DNA from: an uncultured Burkholderiaceae bacterium
GTDB lineage: Bacteria; Pseudomonadota; Gammaproteobacteria; Burkholderiales; Burkholderiaceae_F
Length of the DNA stretch: 7,716 bases
Direction: 5' to 3'
Assembly: GCA_937936215.1 (NCBI GenBank)
Contig: CALGWX010000010.1
Coordinates: 1-7,716 of the forward strand
Shown here: one piece after another, positions 1 to 6,180 of the stretch
How positions within the stretch are numbered: the first letter of the stretch is position 1
Layout: each line of letters opens with the position of its first letter
The notes under the pieces: generated by a model
What the model was told of the DNA's origin: nothing
The model's input: the letters and a program-made list of their open reading frames with translations, nothing else
The model's database searches: none
Translations under genes and position numbers: made by a program

Positions 1-594
1 GACTTCCAGGCCGCGCGCGAGGAGGCGGCCCGCTTCGCCGCCGAGCGCGGGCTGCACTTCGTGCCCTCGTTCCACGCCGACCTCGTGCGCGGCGTGGCCA
101 CCTACTGGATGGAACTTTTCAACGCCGCGCCGCAACTGGACGTGATCTACGTGCCGATCGGCCAGGGCTCGGGTGTGTGCGCCGCCATCGCGGCGCGGCA
201 GGCGCTCGGCCTGGCGACGCGCATCGTCGGCGTCGTGTCGGCGCAGGCACCGTGCCACGCGCTGTCCTTCCGCGAGCGGCGCGTCGTTGAGGCGCCGGTG
301 ACGACGCGGATCGCCGACGGCCTGGCCTGCCGCGTCCCCGATGCCGAGGCGCTCGCACTGATGCTGGCGCACGTCGCGGAGATCGTCGAGGTCGGCGACG
401 ACGAAGTCGCCGCCGCGATGCGGCTGCTGTTCACCGCCACGCACAACGTGGCCGAAGGCGCGGGCGCGGCGTCGCTCGCCGCGGCGCTGCAGCAGAAGGA
501 TCGGCTGCGCGGGCGCAAGGTTGGGCTCACGCTTTGCGGCGGCAACGTCGATGCCGATGTCTTCGCGCGTGTGCTTGGCGGCGGGTCGCACTGA
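1..594 (+). CDS. Threonine dehydratase-like PLP-dependent enzyme (5' partial)
   Basis: This frame is open from the first base and ends at TGA 592-594, giving 197 visible residues; the N-terminal part, including the expected Schiff-base lysine, lies left of the window. What is visible is the C-terminal half of a fold-type II PLP enzyme of the serine/threonine dehydratase group, which deaminates a hydroxy amino acid to a 2-oxo acid in the cytoplasm. The glycine-rich phosphate-binding loop reads PIGQGSG (nt 154-174), the small-domain segment reads RIADGLACR near nt 307-333, and the C-terminal motif is CGGNVD (nt 535-552), where many relatives have SGGN. The chain ends about 12 residues after that motif, so there is no ACT regulatory domain; this fits the short ~320-residue catabolic or unregulated forms rather than long biosynthetic IlvA. 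Substrate is not certain: threonine, serine or a hydroxy-aspartate analogue remain possible. A PhzF-family gene follows on the same strand after 154 nt. Confidence 0.86.
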   Translation, partial: DFQAAREEAARFAAERGLHFVPSFHADLVRGVATYWMELFNAAPQLDVIYVPIGQGSGVCAAIAARQALGLATRIVGVVSAQAPCHALSFRERRVVEAPVTTRIADGLACRVPDAEALALMLAHVAEIVEVGDDEVAAAMRLLFTATHNVAEGAGAASLAAALQQKDRLRGRKVGLTLCGGNVDADVFARVLGGGSH

Positions 595-748
595 TGAATG
601 CCGGACGGCGCGTGCCGGTGGCGCTCTCCCTCATCACCGTGGCCTCGCTGCTGCAGCCAGGCGGCACGATGGCCACCTCCAGCGGAGCGAACTGTGCGTT
701 TTGCGCCATAGGGCCGATCCCCTGGGCCCTCCCCTGAGCAAGTTACCG
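595..748. other. Intergenic gap between dehydratase and phzF-like gene
   Basis: This 154-nt gap separates two same-strand genes. It holds an open frame of 47 codons (ATG 594 to stop at 737) whose ATG overlaps the upstream TGA as ATGA; its product would have a short hydrophobic stretch (VALSLITVASLL) and two nearby cysteines, but no recognised domain and no ribosome-binding site. A weak 6-bp stem (AGGGCC 710-715 with GGCCCT 725-730, 9-nt loop) lies just before the phzF-like start and lacks a T-tract, so it does not look like an intrinsic terminator. I see no convincing promoter. Confidence 0.4.
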
Positions 749-1639
749 ATGCGTTACCGCTACTACACCTGCGACGTCTTCACCGACCGCGCCTTCTGCG
801 GCAACCCCCTGGCCGTGCTGCCCGACGCGCGCGGGCTGTCGGAGGCGCAGATGCTCGCCATCGCGCGCGAGTTCAACTATTCGGAGACGACCTTCGTTCT
901 GCCGCCGGACGATCCGCGGCACGCGGCGCGGGTGCGCATCTTCACGCCCGGCGGCGAGCTGCCCTTTGCCGGCCACCCGACGATCGGCACCGCCTTCGTG
1001 CTGGCGTCGATCGGCGCCATCGCCGCCGACGCGCGCGAGGTGGTCTTCGAAGAAGGCGTCGGGCCGGTGCCGGTCGGGATCTTCCGCGACGAACAAGGCC
1101 GTGTCGCCCACTGCCGCTTGACCACGGCGCGTCTGCCGGAGAAGGGCCCGCCACCGCCTGCCGCGCACGACCTGGCGCGGATGCTCTCCCTCGCCGATGA
1201 CGAGGTGCAGCCCGGCAGCGCCTGCTGGTCGTGCGGCGTGCCGTTTCTCGTCGTGCCGGTGGCGAACCCCGCGTCGCTGGCCCGCTGCCGCCTCGACCTG
1301 TCGCTCTGGCGCGAGCTGTTGACCGGTTACGCCACGCAGAAGGTCTACCCGGTGGCGCCAGTCGGCGAGCTGCGCTGGCGCGCCCGCATGTTCGCGCCGG
1401 GCCTGGGTGTCGCCGAGGATCCGGCCACCGGCTCGGCCGCCGCCGCGTTTGCCGGCTGGGTGGCGGAACAGGTGCGCGAGCCGAGCGAAGGCACCCTGGC
1501 GGTCACGATCGAGCAAGGCATCGCGATGGGCCGCCCGAGCACGCTGCATCTCGAGCTCGACCGGCGCGGCGGCGCCATCAGCGCGGTACGGGTCGGCGGG
1601 GCGGCGGTGATGGTCGGCGAAGGAACGCTCAGCCTATGA
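749..1639 (+). CDS. PhzF family phenazine biosynthesis-like isomerase
   Basis: This encodes a 296-residue cytoplasmic protein of the usual PhzF-family length. The frame is open further upstream, but the family N-terminus (MRYRYYTCDVFTD, then CGNPLAVL at 17-24) begins exactly at ATG 749, so I chose that start; the ribosome-binding site is weak (GAG about 10 nt upstream). Visible family landmarks are the catalytic glutamate in YSETTFV (E46), the substrate-pocket segment PFAGHPTIGTA (72-82), and the second-domain copy EDPATGSA (E223-A230). PhzF itself isomerises trans-2,3-dihydro-3-hydroxyanthranilate in phenazine synthesis, but no other phenazine genes are present, and most chromosomal homologues have no assigned substrate. 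A role in phenazine production should therefore not be assumed. It faces the convergent DUF2304 gene across a 103-nt gap. Intact, no oddities seen. Confidence 0.93.
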   Translation: MRYRYYTCDVFTDRAFCGNPLAVLPDARGLSEAQMLAIAREFNYSETTFVLPPDDPRHAARVRIFTPGGELPFAGHPTIGTAFVLASIGAIAADAREVVFEEGVGPVPVGIFRDEQGRVAHCRLTTARLPEKGPPPPAAHDLARMLSLADDEVQPGSACWSCGVPFLVVPVANPASLARCRLDLSLWRELLTGYATQKVYPVAPVGELRWRARMFAPGLGVAEDPATGSAAAAFAGWVAEQVREPSEGTLAVTIEQGIAMGRPSTLHLELDRRGGAISAVRVGGAAVMVGEGTLSL

Positions 1640-1742
1640 AGGTCCCCTACAACCCGCTTGCATTGGCGTGTGCCAAGGCGTCTGTCTGCAGCGTCGCTCT
1701 CTCCAGCAAAGCCGGACTGATGCGGCCCGGCGTTGCCCGCGA
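1640..1742. other. Convergent intergenic region without a clear terminator
   Basis: This is the 103-nt space between the ends of the phzF-like gene (plus) and the DUF2304 gene (minus). Two short inverted repeats are visible: TTGGC 1663-1667 with GCCAA 1672-1676 (4-nt loop), and GCCGG 1711-1715 with CCGGC 1727-1731 (11-nt loop). Neither is followed by a T-run on either strand, so a bidirectional intrinsic terminator is only a weak possibility. Confidence 0.3.
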
Positions 1743-2108
1743 TTAGGGCGTGGGGTCGCGTCTCGGCGGGGCCTCGTTTCGCAGACCGGCTTCGAGCATG
1801 GCAATGCGCTGGTTCAGTTGCCGCACCTGCCGCTCCAGGCGGGTGTTCTGGATGTCCGCATACAGCGCTTTGACTACGAGCACGATTAGCCCGATCAGCA
1901 GCAGCAGCGCCGGCGGGTAGAAGATGCCGGTGTAGTTCGCCAGCCGGTCGATCAGCCCTGGCCACAAGCCGAGCACCGCCGCCGCCGCGGCGACGGCGAC
2001 CCAAAACAGGGCATGCATCACATACAGGTGATCGCGCCGCAATAGCAGCAAGATGATCACCGCCAGCGAGATGCCGAGCAGGCCCGTGGTCAGATTCAGC
2101 GGCGGCAC
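1743..2108 (-). CDS. DUF2304-type small membrane protein
   Basis: A 121-residue protein starting at GTG 2108; an in-frame stop at 2118-2120 lies just upstream, so no longer form is possible, and no strong ribosome-binding site is seen. It has three predicted membrane segments (about 8-23, 31-50 and 61-80), with the RRDHL loop (24-28) after the first and the hallmark-like W36, LxxWP (46-50) and YTGIFYPP (59-66) positions of DUF2304 proteins. Residues 81-107 (ADIQ...LERQVRQLNQRIAMLEA) have heptad-like spacing and likely form a cytoplasmic coiled coil; the tail is proline and charge rich. DUF2304 proteins are commonly encoded next to DPM1-like GT2 glycosyltransferases and are thought to help anchor or assist them; the biochemical role is unproven. 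Here the matching GT2 domain lies in the divergent gene at 4348-6180. The gene sits 67 nt downstream of the TPR membrane protein on the same strand and is probably cotranscribed with it. Confidence 0.83.
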   Translation of the reverse strand: MPPLNLTTGLLGISLAVIILLLLRRDHLYVMHALFWVAVAAAAAVLGLWPGLIDRLANYTGIFYPPALLLLIGLIVLVVKALYADIQNTRLERQVRQLNQRIAMLEAGLRNEAPPRRDPTP

Positions 2109-2175
2109 AGGCTTCGATCAGGCAAGCAGACGAGTACGCAAGCCGCGTGTAACCGGAGCAGAAGCGACGTCGCCA

Positions 2176-4173
2176 CTACTTCCGGGCGCCGCCGCCACCC
2201 TGCGCCTCGACATCGAGCCGCTCCAGCAGCGCCCGATACTGCAGATTGCCCGGCTCCGCGCGCAGCGCAAGGTCCAGGTCGCGCCGCGCGGCCTGAAGGT
2301 CGCCAGCCACGTAGAAGGCCAGCGCGCGCGCGTAGTACGCCGGCCCGCCCGGCTGGCGCTCGAGCAACGGATCGAGAATCGCGCGCGCCGCGGCAGTGTC
2401 GCGCTGGCCGATGTGGGCCATGCTCAGGCCGACCAGATAGCGCGGGTTGGCCGGCTCCTTTTCCAGCAGTTGCCAGTAGTCCGCGATCGCCGCGTCGAAG
2501 TCGTTGACGGCCACCGATGCCTCGGCATGGCGCAGTCGCGTGTGGCGCGCCGCGGCCTCGGGCTGCGGCCTCGCCATCGCGGCGGCAAAGCTCGCCCGCG
2601 CCTCGGCAAAGCGGCCGAGCGCGAACTGCGACTCGCCGCGGTGGTAGTACAGCGCCGCCTCGGTGAAGCCCTTGGCCTCGGCGCGGGCGAACTCCTCCAG
2701 CGCCCGTTCGTGCCGGCGCAGTTGCTGCTGCGTGACGCCGATGCTGAAGCGCGCCGACCCCAGCGGCTCGCCGAGTGCTTCGGCCTGCTCGAAGTGGCGC
2801 AGCGCCGTCTCGTACTGCCCCTTCTCCAGGTAATCCGCGCCGAGGTTCAGGAACGGCCGCCAGCGGCCGACCGCGTTCGGCGGCGCCTTCAGATCGACCT
2901 TGGCCGCCGCATCCGCCCACGCGGTGCGTGCGTCGCGAAGCGACAGCAGCCGCTCGAAGGCCAGCACCGCGAACAGCCCCGCCAGCGTGACGCCGACGGC
3001 ATACAACACGCCGCGCTTTAGGCCCACCAACGGCAGTGCCACCAGTCCCGGCATCGTCAGCGCCCACAGATAGCTGCGGTAGAGCACGAAGGGATCCTGC
3101 ACCCACACGGTGGCGAACTCGGTGACGAACAGCAGCGCCGGCAGCAGCACGCACAACGCCGCCAGGCCAACCGCATCGGAACGGCGCAGAACCAGCCACC
3201 CCGCCCCAGCCACCACCGCCAGATACCCCAGCGCGCCCGCCGCCTGCCGCCAACCCCACAGCGTGAGCGGGAACGACGGCCGCAGGTCGATCGACATCTC
3301 GGTCACCAGCGGAAAGAACCAGTGCAGCCCGTACTGGAAAAAGCGCGTCGCCTGGTTGACGATCGAAAGCGCATAAAGCCGTTCCCGCACGCCCGGCGCA
3401 AGCTGCTCCAGTTGCGCCACATAGGCGCGCGAGGTCTCGTCGAATGCCGTGCCGATGATGCCGCCATAGGTGGCATAAAGCGCCGCCGCCGCGCCCACCA
3501 GCACGAGCAGCGAGGCCGCCGCTACCGCGACCACCTGCTTCGCCGGCGGCCGGCTGTAAAAGACATACAGCGGCACCGCAAGCAGGATGGCCGTGACGGC
3601 GTGCTCCTTGGAGAGCACGGCCGCTGCGTAACAGGCGAGCGCCACTGCGAACCACGCCTTGTTGCCCCCACCCAGGCCGCGCAGGAAGGCCAGGCCGCTG
3701 AGCGCCACGAACAGCGCCGCCATCACCACCGAACGCTGGATCAAATAGGCGACCGCATAGACCGCCACCGGGTTGAGCGCGAACAGCGCCACGCCGATAC
3801 GCAGCGCCAGGGTGCGCGATGCCTCGAAGTGCGCCGCCTCGCGCTCGCGTGGCGGCCAGGCGGTCTGCTCAAACAAACGCGACAGCAGCAAATAAACCAC
3901 TATCGCGGTTGCCAGATGCAGGGCCACGTTCACGAAGCGCTGCACCGCCCAGCCTTCGCCGGCGATCGCCTGCACCCAGACGAAGCTGCCGTACGAAAGC
4001 AGCCGCGCTTTCAGGGGCGCCAGCGCGCCGTATTGCCCGAAGACGGTGCCATCGGTGAGCCGCGCGTCGTCGAAGACGAGCCCATGGGTGAGGCTCATCC
4101 AGTAAAGCGCCATCACCGCCAGCGCCAGCACGACGAAGTACGGCAGCGAACTAGTAGCGCGGCGGCGGAGCAT
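2176..4173 (-). CDS. Polytopic membrane protein with C-terminal TPRs, TMTC/GT-C-like
   Basis: A 665-residue protein from ATG 4173 to TAG 2176-2178. The frame stays open upstream to 4698, but that stretch runs antisense through the divergent glycosyltransferase gene and lacks membrane-protein character; the ATG is followed by the MLRRR basic start and first membrane helix (about 10-28). An acidic pair follows in the first non-cytoplasmic loop (F34-D35-D36), then helices near 82-100, 122-144 and 149-164, an IQR motif (145-147), LSKEHA (187-192) followed by a hydrophobic stretch to 205, and further hydrophobic spans to about residue 415. Residues about 430-650 form roughly six TPRs, the last ending near RRDLDLALRAEP. 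The DD loop, NPVAVYAVAYLIQR and SKE segments resemble the TMTC-like, GT-C-fold bacterial TPR proteins; eukaryotic TMTCs are lipid-phosphate-mannose-dependent O-mannosyltransferases. A transferase role here is inference from this resemblance and from the adjoining GT2 and DUF2304. A non-enzymatic assembly or polymerase-like role is the alternative. Confidence 0.88.
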   Translation of the reverse strand: MLRRRATSSLPYFVVLALAVMALYWMSLTHGLVFDDARLTDGTVFGQYGALAPLKARLLSYGSFVWVQAIAGEGWAVQRFVNVALHLATAIVVYLLLSRLFEQTAWPPREREAAHFEASRTLALRIGVALFALNPVAVYAVAYLIQRSVVMAALFVALSGLAFLRGLGGGNKAWFAVALACYAAAVLSKEHAVTAILLAVPLYVFYSRPPAKQVVAVAAASLLVLVGAAAALYATYGGIIGTAFDETSRAYVAQLEQLAPGVRERLYALSIVNQATRFFQYGLHWFFPLVTEMSIDLRPSFPLTLWGWRQAAGALGYLAVVAGAGWLVLRRSDAVGLAALCVLLPALLFVTEFATVWVQDPFVLYRSYLWALTMPGLVALPLVGLKRGVLYAVGVTLAGLFAVLAFERLLSLRDARTAWADAAAKVDLKAPPNAVGRWRPFLNLGADYLEKGQYETALRHFEQAEALGEPLGSARFSIGVTQQQLRRHERALEEFARAEAKGFTEAALYYHRGESQFALGRFAEARASFAAAMARPQPEAAARHTRLRHAEASVAVNDFDAAIADYWQLLEKEPANPRYLVGLSMAHIGQRDTAAARAILDPLLERQPGGPAYYARALAFYVAGDLQAARRDLDLALRAEPGNLQYRALLERLDVEAQGGGGARK

Positions 4174-4347
4174 TGACGGTGGCGGGACGACGACGACGTT
4201 GATGGCCGCTGCGGCTTTGCAGCGCTGGCCGCAAGACGCAGTGTGGCTGAGTCTAATCGGCCGCCACGTATCATCCGCGTGCTTGCGCCGATGGGCGCTG
4301 CCGCTGCCCGCTTTTACCGATCCCGCCGCGCGAGTCGCGGCCAGACG
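4174..4347. promoter_or_regulatory. Divergent intergenic region, presumed two-way promoter
   Basis: These 174 bases separate the start codons of the TPR membrane protein (minus) and the GT4-GT2 protein (plus), so the promoters for both should lie here. I could not find a well-spaced -35/-10 pair on either strand; AT-rich hexamers such as TCTAAT (4251-4256) and TATCAT (4269-4274) could serve as plus-strand -10 elements but have poor partners upstream. An imperfect inverted repeat GCGGC (4211-4215) with GCCGC (4228-4232) encloses the palindrome AGCGCT and could be an operator or chance GC pairing. A short ACG tandem run lies at 4188-4199. Confidence 0.35.
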
Positions 4348-6180
4348 ATGCTCGATCCGCTCCGCATCCTTCACGTCGGCAAGTTCTTCCCGCCGGCGCA
4401 CGGCGGCATGGAAGTCTTCCTTGCGGACCTGATCGCCGCGCAACGGGCGCAGGGCCTCGAGGCGGCGGCCATCGTGCACGGCCGGCCGCTGCCGGACGAC
4501 CCCCCTTGGCTGGTGCGGGTGCCCGTGCAGGCGCAGCTCGTCTACGCGCCGATCGCGGTCGGCTTTCGCCGCGTGCTGGCGGAGGCGATCGAACGCTTCG
4601 CGCCCGACGTGCTCCATCTGCACTTGCCGAACAACGCGGTCTTCTGGGCGTTGACGCTGCCGGCAGCGGGGCGCCTGCCGTGGGTGGTGCACTGGCACGC
4701 CGATGTCGTCCGCACGCGGATGCGCACAGCGCTGCGGCTGGCTTACGCGGCGTATCGCCCATTCGAACAGGCGGTGCTAGAGCGCGCCGAGCGGATCCTC
4801 GTGACCTCGCCACAGTACCTGGCAGCGAGCGAGCCGCTGCGGCCCTGGCGCGGCAAGTGCGCCATCGTGCCGCTGGGTCTGGCGATCGACGCCGATGCGC
4901 CCCCGCCGCCCTCGCAGCGCACGCCGCGGCTGCGCCTGCTGGCGATCGGGCGCCTGGCCTACTACAAGGGTTTCGACACGTTGGTCCGCGCGGTTGCCAC
5001 CGCGCGCGACGTCGAGCTGACGCTCGTCGGCGACGGCGAGCTGCGGCAGGAACTGGAGTCTCTGGTGCGCCACCTGTGGCCGAGCGGCGAGGCGCCGGTG
5101 CGGCTCGCCGGCGCCGTCGACGAGCCGGCCAAGCGCCGCCTGCTGGTCGAGTGTGACGCGCTGGCGGTGCCGTCGTGCGAGCGCACCGAGGCGTTCGGCG
5201 TCGTCGTCCTGGAGGCGATGCGTGCAGGCCGGCCGGTGATCGCGTCGGACCTGCCGGGCTCGGGTTTGCCGTGGCTGGTGCAGGAGGCGGGCTGCGGCCT
5301 GCTGGCGCCAGTGGGCGACAGCGACGCCTGGGCACGCGCCATCGGCCGGCTGCGCGACGATCCGGCGCTGCGTGAACGCCTCGGCGCCGCGGGGCGCATC
5401 GCGCTGCAGGCGCGCTTCTCGATCGACGCCTGTGCACGGCGGATTTCGGCGCAGTACGCGCAATGCCTCGGCCCGGAGCGCCGTGCCGCGCCCTCGCGGG
5501 GACTGCTGGTCGTCATCCCGGCGCGCGACGAGGCGATGACGATCGGCGCCGTCATCGAGCAACTGCGCGCGCGCGGCTTCAACGACGTGCTGGTGGTCGA
5601 CGATCACAGCACCGACGGCACCGGCGAGGTGGCGCGCGCCGCCGGTGCGATGGTGTTGAGGCCGGTGCTGCCGCTGGGCGCATGGGGCGCGACGCAGACC
5701 GGCATCCGCTGGGCCCTCGCGCACGGGCATTCGGCCGTGCTGAGCATGGACGCCGACGGTCAGCACGAAGTGCCGCAGATCGACGCCCTGCTTGCGGCCA
5801 GCCGCCACGCCGACCTGGTGATCGGCGCCTACCCGGAGCGGGCCAGCCGCCTGCGCCATATCGCCTGGTGGTGGTTCCGGCGGCTGACCGGCTTCGAGCT
5901 GCGCGACTTGACCTCCGGTTTCCGCTGGTACGGCCGCGCGGCGATGGCGCTGATGGCCTCGCGCGAGGCGACGCTACTCGACTACCAGGACCTCGGCGCC
6001 CTGCTGCTGGCCAGCCGTGCCGGCCTGCGCATCGTCGAGGTGCCGGTGACGATGTCGCCCCGCGCCGTGGGCGCCTCGCGCGTGTTCCGCTCCTGGTTCA
6101 GCGTCGCGCGCTACATGGCGGCCACCACGCTGCTGTGCCTGTCGCGCTGGGACGTACCGTCGAAGCGTGTGGCACGTTGA
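4348..6180 (+). CDS. Bifunctional GT4-GT2 glycosyltransferase
   Basis: A 610-residue cytoplasmic or membrane-associated protein with two complete glycosyltransferase domains in one frame. Residues 1 to about 375 are GT4 (GT-B fold): the N-terminal HVGKFFPPAHGGME (9-22) acceptor loop, GRLAYYKGF (201-209) at the start of the donor half, and the EX7E pair E281/E289 in the donor-binding segment. After a short linker (about 376-386), residues 387 to about 590 are GT2 (GT-A fold): VVIPARDE (388-395), VVDDHSTDGTGE, and metal-binding D468-A-D470 followed by GQHE. The tail EVPVTM...GASRVFRSW is typical of DPM1-like polyprenyl-phosphate sugar synthases. No C-terminal membrane pair is obvious, which fits a need for a separate DUF2304 partner. 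I chose ATG 4348 because the GT4 core starts there; GTG 4243, GTG 4279 and ATG 4291 would add an arginine-rich, non-family leader. No good ribosome-binding site is seen. Sugar donors are unknown. Confidence 0.92.
   Translation: MLDPLRILHVGKFFPPAHGGMEVFLADLIAAQRAQGLEAAAIVHGRPLPDDPPWLVRVPVQAQLVYAPIAVGFRRVLAEAIERFAPDVLHLHLPNNAVFWALTLPAAGRLPWVVHWHADVVRTRMRTALRLAYAAYRPFEQAVLERAERILVTSPQYLAASEPLRPWRGKCAIVPLGLAIDADAPPPPSQRTPRLRLLAIGRLAYYKGFDTLVRAVATARDVELTLVGDGELRQELESLVRHLWPSGEAPVRLAGAVDEPAKRRLLVECDALAVPSCERTEAFGVVVLEAMRAGRPVIASDLPGSGLPWLVQEAGCGLLAPVGDSDAWARAIGRLRDDPALRERLGAAGRIALQARFSIDACARRISAQYAQCLGPERRAAPSRGLLVVIPARDEAMTIGAVIEQLRARGFNDVLVVDDHSTDGTGEVARAAGAMVLRPVLPLGAWGATQTGIRWALAHGHSAVLSMDADGQHEVPQIDALLAASRHADLVIGAYPERASRLRHIAWWWFRRLTGFELRDLTSGFRWYGRAAMALMASREATLLDYQDLGALLLASRAGLRIVEVPVTMSPRAVGASRVFRSWFSVARYMAATTLLCLSRWDVPSKRVAR

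Noticed and set aside
521..748. Upstream extension of the phzF-like frame to ATG 521
   Set aside because: It would overlap the dehydratase end, and the PhzF N-terminal strand begins exactly at ATG 749.
749..1639. Evidence for a phenazine biosynthesis cluster
   Set aside because: Only a PhzF-family protein is present; none of the other phz enzymes is in the window, and isolated PhzF homologues are common in bacteria that make no phenazines.
1663..1731. Intrinsic terminator between the convergent genes
   Set aside because: The stems are only 5 bp and no T-run follows on either strand.
2053..3021. 322-codon plus-strand open frame (and another at 3322-4176) opposite the TPR gene
   Set aside because: Their composition is typical of the antisense of leucine/alanine-rich coding sequence (R, Q, H rich), while the minus strand encodes clear TPRs and membrane helices.
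4243..4347. GTG 4243 as the start of the GT4-GT2 gene
   Set aside because: The added 35 residues match no GT4 N-terminus and are basic and unstructured; the family core begins right after ATG 4348.
4174..4698. N-terminal extension of the TPR membrane protein up to position 4698
   Set aside because: The extra 175 residues are R/H-rich, lie antisense to GT4 coding sequence, and precede a natural ATG and signal-anchor helix at 4173.
4271..5437. 388-codon minus-strand open frame inside the GT4 region
   Set aside because: It is arginine-, alanine- and proline-rich low-complexity sequence with no domain, lying antisense to a protein with clear GT4 motifs. It is a high-GC shadow frame.
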